From the NCBI GenBank assembly GCA_020721005.1, contig DYNP01000014.1, positions 1 through 64,000 of the forward strand: a stretch of DNA of 64,000 bases. Direction: 5' to 3'. Source of the stretch: Thiomargarita sp. (GTDB lineage: Bacteria > Pseudomonadota > Gammaproteobacteria > Beggiatoales > Beggiatoaceae). A program made the translations under genes and the position numbers. The notes below the pieces were generated by a model that worked only from the letters and a program-made list of their open reading frames with translations, searched no databases and was not told the DNA's origin. Below are positions 16,635 through 25,320 of this stretch, one piece after another (within the stretch, counting starts at the first letter, position 1; each line of letters begins with the position of its first letter).

Positions 16635-16898
16635 ATGCTATTAGATGTTATCAAAGTGACCGTATTAGCTCACTCTGTTTTATTATTGGAATTTGAGAAT
16701 GGTGAAAAACGTTGTTTCGATATGACTCCCTATTTGGACAAAAAGCCTTTTATACGGTTAAAAAATCAAGCCTTATTTCGCCGAGCATCGGTAGATTATG
16801 GTACAGTGGTATGGCCAGGTAACATTGATATTGCTCCAGAAACACTCTATGATTTTTCTATTCCAGTGGCAAGTGTAGAGTGCATTAGCATAGCGTAA
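16635..16898 (+). CDS. DUF2442 domain protein
   Basis: An 87-residue protein, MLLDVIKV...SVECISIA, with the DUF2442 pattern: an LLLEFENGEKRCFDM strand pair, a central PYL..KPFIRLKN and a closing TVVWPGNIDIAPETLYDF. AGGA lies 8 bases before the ATG at 16635. DUF2442 proteins are small and accessory, commonly paired with DUF4160 in a layout like toxin-antitoxin modules; the biochemical role is not established. Its partner upstream is frameshifted, so the module may be on its way out although this gene is intact. Confidence 0.8.
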   Translation: MLLDVIKVTVLAHSVLLLEFENGEKRCFDMTPYLDKKPFIRLKNQALFRRASVDYGTVVWPGNIDIAPETLYDFSIPVASVECISIA

Positions 16899-16997
16899 TG
16901 TACCATTTTCTCTCCTAAAAACGGTGCGTTACCGCGCAAAAAAGACTCGCCTAACGCACCATAACAGATGGGCAACCCCTTACCGATTTTTGAGAAA

Positions 16998-17030
16998 AGA
17001 CCTGCCAGGTTTTAAAAACCTGGCAGGTCT
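16998..17030. repeat. 14-bp stem hairpin upstream of the antitoxin-like gene
   Basis: AGACCTGCCAGGTT (16998-17011) pairs perfectly with 17017-17030 around TTAAA. Another T-rich stretch (GATTTCTTCT) follows on the plus strand. It could end transcription of the DUF2442 gene, though the same palindrome is a common dispersed repeat in bacteria. Upstream, 16922-16966 carries GGTGCGTTA and TAACGCACC in inverted order, matching the TAGCTAAC repeat family. Confidence 0.55.
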
Positions 17031-17082
17031 GATTTCTTCTGAGGCAAAATTTATACATTTTAGAATTTAAGGAAAATAACTA

Positions 17083-17298
17083 ATGTCAAATATTTTAGCC
17101 CAAATGACTCAAGAAGAATTTGAGAATCTCCTCTCCGATCTTGTTGAAAAGAAAATATTAGAACTGCTCGTTGACCCCGATAAAGGACTGACAGTTCAAG
17201 CCAGTTTACAAGCACAATTGCTACAGCAACAGCAGATGACTGCTCAAGGAGAACGCGGCAAAGCATTTAACGAGGTCATTACACAATTGGGTCTGTAA
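17083..17298 (+). CDS. Small antitoxin-like protein preceding a ParE-type toxin frame
   Basis: A 71-residue, mostly helical, Gln/Leu-rich protein (MSNILAQMTQEEFENLLSDLV...) with AAGGA 9 bases before the ATG. I do not recognise a named antitoxin domain. The call comes from its size, helical character and position directly before a RelE/ParE-like frame, the normal antitoxin-toxin order. The TAA at 17296-17298 is in frame with the toxin codons that follow, so only that stop separates the two. Confidence 0.6.
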   Translation: MSNILAQMTQEEFENLLSDLVEKKILELLVDPDKGLTVQASLQAQLLQQQQMTAQGERGKAFNEVITQLGL

Positions 17299-17562
17299 AC
17301 CGTATACCCAGTACGAATCCTAGAGAACGCGATTACTGAGTTATCCGAACTTGATAAGGCAATCGCAAAACGTATTGTTAAACGTATCAATTGGTTATCA
17401 GAAAATTTTGGGAATATTCATCCGGAACAACCGCTGACGGCAAATTTAACGGGTTTTTATAAATTGCGAGTAGGTGATTATCGAGTTATCTATGAAATAT
17501 TCACAAATGAACAATACCTCGTTATTCACAAAATTGGCCATCGGCGAGAGATATACCAATAA
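17299..17562 (+). pseudogene. RelE/ParE-family toxin without a start codon
   Basis: From 17299 an 87-codon frame reads TVYPVRILENAITELSELD, then LTGFYKLRVGDYRVIYEI and HKIGHRREIYQ before TAA at 17560-17562. The core GFYKLRVGDYRVIYE and the final GHRREIY are hallmarks of RelE/ParE toxins, which cleave mRNA or poison gyrase depending on subgroup. There is no ATG, GTG or TTG between the antitoxin stop and the conserved core. The likeliest reading is loss of the start codon and an inactive toxin; readthrough of the TAA or a rare start codon would be alternatives. Confidence 0.7.
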
Positions 17563-17691
17563 TATTTAGTTAGAAAGCGTATGGTTCATTGGCACAGCAT
17601 ATGGAATAATGGACTGGATTTAGACTCTGAATATCTGTATGAAAAAAGCGAGAGTATTACTTATTAGAGTAGTATCATGCACGATGTTCTC

Positions 17692-19503
17692 TCATAAAAA
17701 CGGTGCGTTATTGTGTAAACAGCGGTTTTTCCAGACTTGGCGGTATAATTTTTCCAGCCGATCAGTGAATATTGCTCCGTCCATTAGGGGAGAATTCTGC
17801 ATTCTTTGGCGTAAAGATTGGCGCCAATGTTGGAGGGCAGGCAAGTCATGAGCTAAATTGATCACCAATTGTAGGTACTGTTTTGGAGAAGTAGCCGCCC
17901 AGGACTGGAGTCCTAAACAAGTGAGGAGACTCAATCCCATACGAGAGACGTGTTTTTCACCTACCCAAGTGATGACGGGTACACCCATCCAAAGTGCTTC
18001 ACAGGTAGTCGTAGCGCCGTTATAGGGATAGGTGTCGAGGGCGATGTCGATTTCGTGATAAGTACTGAGGTGTTTGAAAGTGGTTGTGGAATTGGGTTTG
18101 AGGATGAGGCGGTGCGTGGGAATTCCCAATTGATTCATGGTATCGAGAAATTCCTGCTTAAGAGTGGGATCGCCGAGGGCTTGGGCTTTGATAAGGAGTT
18201 TGGCTTGAGGCAATTGTTGAAGTATATTACTCCAAACTTGAAATAGGAGGGGATTGAGTTTAGGGTAGGTGTTCAGACTGCCCAAAGTGAGGTAGCCATT
18301 GTGGAGAGCGGGTAGAGAATTGAGAGGGGGATTTTCAATGGGATCAACGGGTTGATAGCAAAAATAGCTGCCGGGGAGTCTCAGTAGAGTTTCGGAATTG
18401 AGCGAGTCTGCCAGTGGAAAAGGATCGGTGTAAGCATCTGTAAGGCGGTAATCAATGGCGGTGACTCCGGTAGTATTGGAATAGGCTAAATAACTGATTT
18501 GAATGGGGGCAGGTTTGTGGGCAAGTACGCGGAGTCTCTGTCGGGGATGATGTCCCATGAGTTCGATGAGCAGATCAATGCGGTCCTCTCTGATTTGAGC
18601 AATGAGTTGATCATCAGTATAGTCAAAACAGGGCAGCCATTGATCGGCAAATTGTTGAAGTTGTTGATGAATTTGGTCAGTTGGAGTATTATCGTAGTAG
18701 CAGGTGATGTGGAAGTGAGTGTGGTCATGGTGGGCGAGAATGGGATATAGGAAACTGGCGCCAACTACGTGTCGATATAGATCTGCAGATAAGTAGCCAA
18801 TTTTTAGACGTTTTTGGGGGTCAAGAAGGTTTGGGTGGGGGAGAATGGCTTGACTAAAAGGTAGAAGATGGTGATCGTTAAATTGTTGGACGGCTTGCAA
18901 AATGTCGATTTGGCGGTGGGTAGTGGAGTAGTTTAAAGTGTTGAGTAAGTGGCTGTGAAGTTCTAAAGCGTTGGGATTTAATTGAATGGCTTGTTGGTGA
19001 TAGGCCAGCGCTTGTTGAACGTGCCCTTTTAACAGTTCCAGATGTCCAAGTTGTTGATAATATTGGTCATTGTGGACTGGATCGAGAGTTAATAAGTGGT
19101 GGTAACAGGCGGTGGCTTGGGTGAGTTGGTATTGAGTGGTGAAAACTTGGGCCAGAGATTTATGTAGAGCGGGAACGTGAGGGGCCAAGGTTAGGGCATG
19201 TTGATAATGCTGAATTGCCAGATCATAGTTTCTTTGATGGGCTAAGGTGTTGCCCAAGTTGAAAAGGGCTTTGACTGAAGTGGGATCGAGTTCGAGAACG
19301 CGTTGATAGTGGATGAGGGCTTGGGAGAATTCCTGAAGTTGGGCATAGACATGTCCGAGTTGATAATGGGCTTCTGCATGGCGCGGGTCCAGGCTTAGGG
19401 CATGGTGACAGTGTTGTAAAGCAGCCTCGAATTGTTTTTGTTTGCGCAAGGTGGCTGCCAGTTTGCTATAATAGTCAGGGGAATGAATAAGTTCAGAGGT
19501 CAT
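17692..19503 (-). CDS. TPR protein with O-GlcNAc-transferase (SPINDLY/GT41-like) catalytic region
   Basis: Residues 1-190 hold about five tetratricopeptide repeats (AAYHQLGH/ALFNLGN-type helices with A8, Y11 and P32 positions). Residues 220-600 match the bacterial GT41 glycosyltransferase fold: a LIELMGHHPRQRL segment, YLAYSNTTG (GTTG-like), a Lys in AKLLIKAQ, and the strongly conserved DIALDTYPYNGATTTCEALW then GVPVITWVGEKHVSRMG. This family transfers a sugar from UDP-GlcNAc (or a related donor) to Ser/Thr of proteins; the target here is unknown. No signal peptide is seen, so a cytoplasmic role is likely. It is not in an operon. TPR number is lower than in eukaryotic OGT, as usual for bacteria. 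Confidence 0.85.
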   Translation of the reverse strand: MTSELIHSPDYYSKLAATLRKQKQFEAALQHCHHALSLDPRHAEAHYQLGHVYAQLQEFSQALIHYQRVLELDPTSVKALFNLGNTLAHQRNYDLAIQHYQHALTLAPHVPALHKSLAQVFTTQYQLTQATACYHHLLTLDPVHNDQYYQQLGHLELLKGHVQQALAYHQQAIQLNPNALELHSHLLNTLNYSTTHRQIDILQAVQQFNDHHLLPFSQAILPHPNLLDPQKRLKIGYLSADLYRHVVGASFLYPILAHHDHTHFHITCYYDNTPTDQIHQQLQQFADQWLPCFDYTDDQLIAQIREDRIDLLIELMGHHPRQRLRVLAHKPAPIQISYLAYSNTTGVTAIDYRLTDAYTDPFPLADSLNSETLLRLPGSYFCYQPVDPIENPPLNSLPALHNGYLTLGSLNTYPKLNPLLFQVWSNILQQLPQAKLLIKAQALGDPTLKQEFLDTMNQLGIPTHRLILKPNSTTTFKHLSTYHEIDIALDTYPYNGATTTCEALWMGVPVITWVGEKHVSRMGLSLLTCLGLQSWAATSPKQYLQLVINLAHDLPALQHWRQSLRQRMQNSPLMDGAIFTDRLEKLYRQVWKNRCLHNNAPFL

Positions 19504-19607
19504 TTGCAGTTATTGTGTGGCAGGTTTACGATACTTGTGACAAGAAGCCCGCGTGGGTTGGGTTGGCACGTCCTTTTGCGCTAACTCAACAACAGTCTCG
19601 ATAAGAC

Positions 19608-19777
19608 ATAATATAGGGCGCAATGGCGTTAGCGTATTGCGCTGTATGAAAATGCGATAGACCAGGCAATTCCTCCAATCCTTGATTTTACGATAGGTAA
19701 ACGAAATTAAGGGAGTGGCCGTAAATTTGGGGCCAACATGCGGCGCAATACGTTAACACTATTGCGCCCTATATTAT
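19608..19777. mobile_element. MITE-like element with long terminal inverted repeats
   Basis: The 170-bp segment opens with ATAATATAGGGCGCAAT (19608-19624) and ends with its exact complement (19761-19777). Similarity of the arms extends about 40 bp inward (19608-19650 versus 19735-19777) with a few mismatches. No coding frame is inside. The size and structure fit a non-autonomous miniature element or a large hairpin repeat. I could not identify a clear target duplication. Confidence 0.65.
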
Positions 19778-19810
19778 TGGAAAGACGATAGGTAACAGAC
19801 AGGTGAATGT

Positions 19811-19984
19811 ATGAAGTTAAAACGTAGAAATTGGGCCGCTCAGGCATTGATCTCGCACAGAGGGGGTGCCCATGTGGAGTCACGGGCTCATCAGCGCAAT
19901 CAGGGTAAACGGTTTATTCGGAAGGCGTTGGGTGAGTTGGAAGTTCGGGATGAGTCCCAACAGCAAAAAAGTCGAAGTGGGTAA
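19811..19984 (+). CDS. Small basic protein of 57 residues, unknown function
   Basis: MKLKRRNWAAQALISHRGG continues to AHVESRAHQRNQGKRFIRKA and ends in KSRSG. AGGTGA lies 6 bases before the ATG. The protein is strongly basic with an acidic patch (LGELEVRDES). I recall short gammaproteobacterial proteins with a similar arrangement (basic N-terminus, R/K-x-GG-x-H, then S...R), but cannot name the family with certainty. Binding to RNA or the ribosome is a guess from charge only. Confidence 0.45.
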   Translation: MKLKRRNWAAQALISHRGGAHVESRAHQRNQGKRFIRKALGELEVRDESQQQKSRSG

Positions 19985-20018
19985 CATACGAAAAAATAAA
20001 ATTGCTAAAAGTCTAATG

Positions 20019-20181
20019 GTAGGGTGGGCAACCAAAAGGACGTTTGCTCACCCTACAGTGTTTTAGCCGGAGTGGAGGCTTTAGCCGGTCGGCATCAGCC
20101 CACACACTCAAATTGCAATGCACCTAACAACATCCGGCTAAAGCCTCCATTCCAACGACATCCGGCTAAAGCCTCCACTCC
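20019..20181. repeat. Hairpin GTAGGGTGGGCAA plus a GGAGTGGAGGCTTTAGCC-family element
   Basis: GTAGGGTGGGCAA (20019-20031) pairs with 20044-20056 with one mismatch. Next to it a family element has its left arm at 20069-20088, a loop holding CACACACTCAAATTGCAATG, and two inverse right arms at 20134-20153 and 20162-20181. Both repeat types also lie side by side near 25.32-25.45 kb. Confidence 0.85.
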
Positions 20182-20222
20182 AATGTATCTTAATTGAATT
20201 TTTTAAATGGGGGGGTGATGTT

Positions 20223-21647
20223 TTATCTATTGAAGGGACCGAGGAACCGGGCTTCTTCAGTGGTATGAAGAGATGGATTGTCGAGGGCAGTGAGGGTGAA
20301 ATACACTTTGGAACTGGGTTGTTTGAGTTGTTCAGGATGTATTAGCAAGCGGACTGGAATTTCTTGCACTTCGCCCGGTTGAGCTTGAATGTGGCGATGG
20401 GTTTTGATCTGCAGTCCCTCAATACCTTTGGCAGAGATTTGGTATTCATGGGCAATTTTGTCAATGTTGATGACTTTCAGGGTGTACACATTTTCAATGA
20501 GCCCAGCTTCATTTTCTCTGAATAGACTGTTGCGGTCTCGTATCACATCCAATTCCAGCAGGGGTCGATTGGCAATGGCATAGCCGGTCCCAATAAACAG
20601 GCTGAGGAGAATGCCACCATAGACAAAGACTCGAGGTCGAAAAACGTGAGTGGCTGTTTTGCCAGTGAGAATGTTTTCAGTGGTGTAGCGCACCAGACCG
20701 CGAGGATAGCCCATTTTGTCCATGACTTCATTGCAGACGTCAATACAGGCTGAGCAGCTGATGCATTGATACTGCAGTCCATCTCTGATGTCGATACCGG
20801 TGGGGCACACTTGTATGCACAGGGTGCATTGTACACAGTCTCCCAGACCTTTTTGTTTGTAGTCATCGGTTTTTTTGCGGGGACCGCGAGGTTCGCCGCG
20901 GTTGGGATCGTAGGCGATGATCAGGGTGTCTTTGTCAAACATGGCGCTTTGGAATCGAGCATAGGGGCACATGTAGATGCAGACTTGTTCTCTTAGCCAA
21001 CCGGCATTGCCATAAGTGGCAAGTGAGTAGAAAAGTAGCCAGAAGGTTTGCCAGCCGCTGAGGTTAAAATGGACGAGGTCGGTGGCCAATTCTCTGATGG
21101 GACTGAAATAACCAATGAAGGTGAAGCCGGTGAAGAGGGCAAAGGTGATCCAAAGGAGATGTTTGGTGGCTTTGATGCGAATTTTGCGCAGGCTGGTGGG
21201 AGATTTGTCCAATTTTATGCGTTTAGGACGGTCTCCTTCTACCCAGCGTTCCATCCACAGGAAGATGTCGGTCCACACGGTCTGGGGGCAGGCAAAGCCG
21301 CACCAGAGGCGGCCAGCGAGGGTGGTGAAGAAGAAGAGGGAGATGCCAGCGATGATGAGCAGGAAGGCAAGATAGATGAGGTCTTGAGGCCAGAAGGTGA
21401 GGCCAAGGATGTGAAATTTGCGGGTGGGCAGGTCGAGGAGGACCGCTTGTTGGCCGTTCCATAACAGCCAAGGGGTGATGTAATAGATACCCAGTAGGAT
21501 GATGACGCTGAGGATTTTGAGAGTGGAGAAGAGTCCAAAAACTCGCCGTGGGTGGATTTTTTGATGCTTGGCGTAGAGAGTCACGTCAGCAGATTCAGGA
21601 GTATTGGCGGATTCTGAGGGTGTGGAATGGGGGGTATCGTGAGTCAT
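20223..21647 (-). CDS. ccoG: Cytochrome cbb3 oxidase accessory protein CcoG (FixG/RdxA)
   Basis: A 474-residue inner-membrane ferredoxin-like protein. Membrane helices lie near 40-60, 85-110, 160-180, 190-210 and 335-355. A CGFACPQTVW motif sits near 120. Two 4Fe-4S motifs follow at about 260-310 (CVQCTLCIQVCPTG and CISCSACIDVCNE). The C-terminal 110 residues are a periplasmic Ig-like domain. CcoG is known to act in copper delivery or reduction during cbb3 maturation. It lies downstream of ccoNOQP on the same strand, separated by 277 bp that include a terminator-like hairpin, so it probably has its own promoter. The ccoH, ccoI and ccoS maturation genes are not in the window. Confidence 0.93.
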   Translation of the reverse strand: MTHDTPHSTPSESANTPESADVTLYAKHQKIHPRRVFGLFSTLKILSVIILLGIYYITPWLLWNGQQAVLLDLPTRKFHILGLTFWPQDLIYLAFLLIIAGISLFFFTTLAGRLWCGFACPQTVWTDIFLWMERWVEGDRPKRIKLDKSPTSLRKIRIKATKHLLWITFALFTGFTFIGYFSPIRELATDLVHFNLSGWQTFWLLFYSLATYGNAGWLREQVCIYMCPYARFQSAMFDKDTLIIAYDPNRGEPRGPRKKTDDYKQKGLGDCVQCTLCIQVCPTGIDIRDGLQYQCISCSACIDVCNEVMDKMGYPRGLVRYTTENILTGKTATHVFRPRVFVYGGILLSLFIGTGYAIANRPLLELDVIRDRNSLFRENEAGLIENVYTLKVINIDKIAHEYQISAKGIEGLQIKTHRHIQAQPGEVQEIPVRLLIHPEQLKQPSSKVYFTLTALDNPSLHTTEEARFLGPFNR

Positions 21648-21846
21648 AATTTATACTATAAAAAGGGACAAAAATAGTTGGGCGGCTGAATAATAAGGGG
21701 AGTGAGCGGGTCTCGTTCTTTCCCTGTAGAGAACGGAGGGAGCTTTTTTCCTCTTAAAGAGCAGAGTTAAATTCAGGACTGCCAATCTTTAAAGGATTGT
21801 CAGTGCTTATTTGTAGAAAATGCAAGGGGATTTATCCTGCAAAATG

Positions 21847-21883
21847 AAAAAGCGCCCCTCTCCTTAGTGAAGAAAGGAGGGGG
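21847..21883 (-). terminator. Terminator-like hairpin after ccoP
   Basis: A 10-bp stem with one bulge (21855-21865 with 21874-21883) is followed on the minus strand by a U-run (complement of 21847-21851). A second stem, GTTCTCTTT/AAAGAGAAC (21893-21915), lies between it and the ccoP stop. The arm resembles the dispersed CCCCTCC/GGAGGGG repeats, so it may be a repeat that happens to terminate. Confidence 0.5.
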
Positions 21884-21924
21884 ATGAGTTGAGTTCTCTT
21901 TGGGGTAAAGAGAACAGGAGGGGG

Positions 21925-22854
21925 TTATTTTTGAGTGTTGGGTAGGTTGTAGATGTAAGCAGTGAGTAGGTGTACTTTGGCCTCGCCCAGGAAAGTGCCA
22001 TGAGCCGGCATTTTGCCTTGTCTGCCGTGAGTGACAGTTTTGGTGATGCTGTCTCTCAGGACATTTCCATCGTTGTATAGCCAAATGTTGTCAGTCAAAT
22101 TAGGGGCACCGACTGCAGCCATCCCTTTGCCATCGGGGCCATGACAGGCAATGCAGATTCTGCCATACACAGCTTGACCTTGTTCTGCTGCGGCTAAGTC
22201 ATGTTGGTTATTGCTGATCTTTAGGATGTATTCAACGACATGGGTAATATCCGCTTCATTAAGCCCGTTTTGTTGGGCAGTGGGCATCATGCCTTGTCTA
22301 CCGGCGGTGATGGTGGTTTTGATGGCAGTGGGTTCTCCACCATATAGCCAGTCTGCATCGCGCAGGTTAGGGAAGCCAGGTCCACCGCCAGCATCTGAGC
22401 CATGACATACGGTGCAATAGGTCATGTAAAGCCGATGGCCGATGTTGAGGGCGTCTGGGTTGTTGACCAGGGTTTCAACAGGTTCGCTTTTGAAGCGGTC
22501 ATACAGAGGTTGATACTTGACTTCAGCGGCTTTCATTTCCTGGTTATATTCCTTGATTTCGGTCCAGTTGAGCAGTCCAGCAAAGGAACCCATGCCAGGG
22601 TAGAGCAAGAGGTAGATGATGCCGAATACCAAGGTGATGTAGAACATTCCCAACCACCACAGTGGCAGGGGGTTGCTGAGTTCTTCCAAGTTTTCATCCC
22701 AAACATGACCCATGGTTTCAATTTTTTGGTCGGGCTTGGGACGATCTGTGGACATCCAACGGATGAGCCAAAATACGCCAATAATGCCGACACTGGTGAG
22801 GATGATGATGAACCAGCTCCAAAAGGGACTGACAAATAAGGTGGGATCAAACAT
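21925..22854 (-). CDS. ccoP: Cytochrome cbb3 oxidase diheme subunit III
   Basis: A 309-residue subunit that passes electrons from cytochromes c to CcoO/CcoN. Two N-terminal membrane helices (about 8-30 and 60-80) frame the conserved HVWDENLEELSNPLP segment. Two cytochrome c domains carry CTVCH (near 150) and CIACH (near 235), with downstream Met ligands in GMMPT and GKMPA contexts. I start at the ATG at 22854, which has AGGAG upstream and overlaps the ccoQ stop (ATGTTTGA). A longer frame with extra residues MTMPSNPLARRSP upstream is formally open but falls inside ccoQ. Confidence 0.93.
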   Translation of the reverse strand: MFDPTLFVSPFWSWFIIILTSVGIIGVFWLIRWMSTDRPKPDQKIETMGHVWDENLEELSNPLPLWWLGMFYITLVFGIIYLLLYPGMGSFAGLLNWTEIKEYNQEMKAAEVKYQPLYDRFKSEPVETLVNNPDALNIGHRLYMTYCTVCHGSDAGGGPGFPNLRDADWLYGGEPTAIKTTITAGRQGMMPTAQQNGLNEADITHVVEYILKISNNQHDLAAAEQGQAVYGRICIACHGPDGKGMAAVGAPNLTDNIWLYNDGNVLRDSITKTVTHGRQGKMPAHGTFLGEAKVHLLTAYIYNLPNTQK

Positions 22855-23026
22855 AGGGCTTCTCCTTGCGAGTGGGTTGGACGGCATCGTCATCTTCTAA
22901 AGGAAGTTGGGCTGCCTGTTCAAATTCAGTTTTGCGTTTGCCACTGTAAGCCCAGGCGACAATGCCCAGGAATAATATCATGACGATTACGGTCCACGCC
23001 GATTGTAGAAATACCAGTAATTCCAT
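22847..23026 (-). CDS. ccoQ: Cytochrome cbb3 oxidase small subunit CcoQ
   Basis: A 59-residue protein with one membrane helix (about 8-28: SAWTVIVMILFLGIVAWAY) followed by a charged cytoplasmic tail (SGKRKTEFEQAA...). Its position between ccoO and ccoP, its size and the WAYS...R pattern identify CcoQ, which stabilises the assembled oxidase. The start is 3 bases upstream of the ccoO stop region and its own stop overlaps the ccoP start by 8 bases, suggesting translational coupling. Confidence 0.88.
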   Translation of the reverse strand: MELLVFLQSAWTVIVMILFLGIVAWAYSGKRKTEFEQAAQLPLEDDDAVQPTRKEKPYV

Positions 23027-23029
23027 AAC

Positions 23030-23650
23030 TTATTTCACCGTTTTGAGTGTTGTGCCTAAGTTTTGTAGGTAAGCTATGACCGCTTCCATTTCCGTTTTAC
23101 CCTCAACAGCTTTGGGAGCTTTCTCAATTTCTTCTTCAGTGTAAGGGTGCCCAAACCAATCTTTGAGAGTGCGCATTTTGTGTTGAATGTCGGCGCCATC
23201 GATTCCAGTATCAGCCAACCAAGGATAGGCAGGCATCACTGATTCGGGAACGACTGCGCGAGGATCCATAAGGTGAGCATAGTGCCAATCGTCACTGTAA
23301 CGACCGCCGACTCGATGTAAGTCAGGACCGGTGCGTTTGGAACCCCATTGGAAGGGTCGATCATAGATGAATTCCCCAGCCACGGAATAGTGTCCGTAAC
23401 GTTCAGTTTCCGCGCGGAAAGGACGAATCATCTGAGAATGGCATAAGTAGCAGCCTTCTCGAACATAAACATCTCGTCCCACTAGCTGTAGAGCAGGATA
23501 AGGTTTGAGACCTTCTACGGCTTGAGTGGTAGATTGCATAAAGAATAGGGGAACGATTTGGACCAATCCACCAATGCTGATAACCACGATAATCAGCACG
23601 ATCATCAACCCAATATTTTTTTCAACTTTTTCGTGTCCGGTAGCGGCCAT
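23030..23650 (-). CDS. ccoO: Cytochrome cbb3 oxidase monoheme subunit II
   Basis: A 206-residue subunit with an N-terminal membrane anchor (about 12-35), a single c-type heme motif CYLCHSQM near residue 68, and the family segments [16 protein letters not shown] and [20 protein letters not shown]. The heme relays electrons to the CcoN active site on the periplasmic face. AGGAG sits about 9 bases before the ATG. It lies 26 bp downstream of ccoN in the ccoNOQP operon. Confidence 0.95.
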   Translation of the reverse strand: MAATGHEKVEKNIGLMIVLIIVVISIGGLVQIVPLFFMQSTTQAVEGLKPYPALQLVGRDVYVREGCYLCHSQMIRPFRAETERYGHYSVAGEFIYDRPFQWGSKRTGPDLHRVGGRYSDDWHYAHLMDPRAVVPESVMPAYPWLADTGIDGADIQHKMRTLKDWFGHPYTEEEIEKAPKAVEGKTEMEAVIAYLQNLGTTLKTVK

Positions 23651-23676
23651 GACTGTTTCTCCTGAATGTAAAGTGG

Positions 23677-25095
23677 TTAGTGAGCGGGGGATGGAATCGC
23701 ATCATTGATAGCCACTCGTTTATCGTGAGTGACGGTTCTGAAGATATTGTAGGCCATCACCAGCATGCCGAAGAGGAAGAAAGAGCCTCCCAGGAAACGG
23801 GTCACATAGTAGGGATGCATGGCTTGTACGGATTCCACAAAACTGTAGGTCAAAGTGCCGTCAGGATTGACTGCGCGCCACATAAGACCCTGCATGATAC
23901 CAGATACCCACATTGCAGAAATGTAGAGCACGACTCCAATGGTGGCAGTCCAGAAGTGAACTTCTACCAATTTGAGACTGTACAGTTCACGACCCACGAT
24001 GCGGGGAATCAGGTAATATAAGCTGCCCATGGAAATCATCGCGACCCAACCAAGAGCCCCAGAATGCACATGTCCAATCGTCCAATCAGTATAGTGAGAC
24101 AGGGCGTTGACGGTTTTAATCGCCATCATAGGTCCTTCAAAAGTAGACATGCCGTAGAAGGAGATGGAAACGATGAGGAAGCGTAAGATTGGATCGCTGC
24201 GCAGTTTCTCCCAAGCTCCGGACAAGGTCATAATACCATTGATCATCCCGCCCCAAGAAGGTGCTAACAAAATCAAGGACATTGCCATTCCCAAGGACTG
24301 AGTCCAGTCAGGAAGAGCGGTATAGTGCAGATGGTGAGGACCTGCCCAAATATAGGTAAAAATCAACGCCCAGAAATGGACAATGGACAAGCGGTAGGAA
24401 TAGACTGGACGATTAGCCTGCTTGGGCACAAAATAGTACATCATGCCCAGGAAGCCAGCGGTGAGGAAGAAACCCACCGCATTATGACCATACCACCATT
24501 GGACCATGGCATCCTGAACACCAGCATATGCAGAGTATGATTTGAACCAGGAAACTGGAATAGCCAAATTATTGAAGATATGCAACATGGCAATGGTGAG
24601 AATAAAGGCTGCATAAAACCAGTTGGCTACGTAAATATGGGGAGTTTTCCGTTTCACAATCGTCCCAAAGAAAACAATGGCATAAGCCACCCATACTACA
24701 GTAATCAACAAATCAATGGGCCATTCCAACTCTGCATATTCTTTACTTTGGGTTATTCCCAATGGCAACGTGATGGCTGCCAGTACAATGACTGCCTGCC
24801 AACCCCAGAAGGTAAGAGTTGCCAAGAAATCCGAAAATAGGCGAGCATGACAGGTTCTTTGTACCACATAATAGGAAGTTGCAAATAATGCGCTGCCTCC
24901 GAATGCGAAAATAACGGCATTGGTATGTAATGGACGGAGTCTACTGAAAGTTAAGTAAGGTATATCAAAATTTAGCCATGGCCAAGCAAGTTGGGCGGCG
25001 ATGAACACACCGACAGTCATGCCCACCACTCCCCAGACTATGGTCATAATGGCAAATTGTCGAACAACCTGATAATTATAGGTTTCTTGTGCCAC
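23677..25095 (-). CDS. ccoN: Cytochrome cbb3 oxidase catalytic subunit I
   Basis: A 472-residue membrane protein with about 12 helices that reduces O2 at a heme b3-CuB site and pumps protons. Conserved histidines appear in [14 protein letters not shown] (heme b), [11 protein letters not shown] (CuB with the cross-linked Tyr region), [14 protein letters not shown] (CuB) and [14 protein letters not shown] (heme ligands). The enzyme type has very high oxygen affinity, fitting microaerobic life. The start is GTG at 25095, with GAGGAG 8 bases upstream. First gene of the operon. Confidence 0.95.
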   Translation of the reverse strand: MAQETYNYQVVRQFAIMTIVWGVVGMTVGVFIAAQLAWPWLNFDIPYLTFSRLRPLHTNAVIFAFGGSALFATSYYVVQRTCHARLFSDFLATLTFWGWQAVIVLAAITLPLGITQSKEYAELEWPIDLLITVVWVAYAIVFFGTIVKRKTPHIYVANWFYAAFILTIAMLHIFNNLAIPVSWFKSYSAYAGVQDAMVQWWYGHNAVGFFLTAGFLGMMYYFVPKQANRPVYSYRLSIVHFWALIFTYIWAGPHHLHYTALPDWTQSLGMAMSLILLAPSWGGMINGIMTLSGAWEKLRSDPILRFLIVSISFYGMSTFEGPMMAIKTVNALSHYTDWTIGHVHSGALGWVAMISMGSLYYLIPRIVGRELYSLKLVEVHFWTATIGVVLYISAMWVSGIMQGLMWRAVNPDGTLTYSFVESVQAMHPYYVTRFLGGSFFLFGMLVMAYNIFRTVTHDKRVAINDAIPSPAH

Positions 25096-25169
25096 TCGGG
25101 TATCTCCTCAATTGGAATTGAACATTTAGGTTTAGTGAAGGATTAAAAATAATTTACATTATTTAAGGG

Positions 25170-25198
25170 ATAAGTTAAAAGTTAAACTTTATTGTCAA
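25170..25198 (-). promoter_or_regulatory. ccoN: Possible ccoN promoter
   Basis: On the minus strand TTGACA (complement of 25193-25198) is followed after 17 bases by ACTTAT (complement of 25170-25175), 75 bp upstream of the ccoN start. The -35 matches the consensus perfectly and the -10 is weak, as for an activated promoter. I found no clear FNR site (TTGAT-N4-ATCAA) close by. Confidence 0.35.
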
Positions 25199-25320
25199 CC
25201 TGCTTGTTATACCTGATATTGGACTGCCGCGTCAACTTTTTTTAGATCATTAGTTTTTTTACTGACCTTTCAACTTTTACTAATGGGAAATCGACCAGTC
25301 AGTTTACTCTAAATTAGCCT

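Noticed and set aside
21048-21464. 138-codon acidic plus-strand frame inside ccoG
   Set aside because: It is antisense to conserved CcoG membrane segments and has no family features.
22402-22839. 145-codon plus-strand frame inside ccoP
   Set aside because: It is antisense to the cytochrome c coding sequence and shows no family motif or ribosome site.
25240-25300. FNR-type operator before ccoN
   Set aside because: No TTGAT-N4-ATCAA palindrome with acceptable match was found upstream of the gene.
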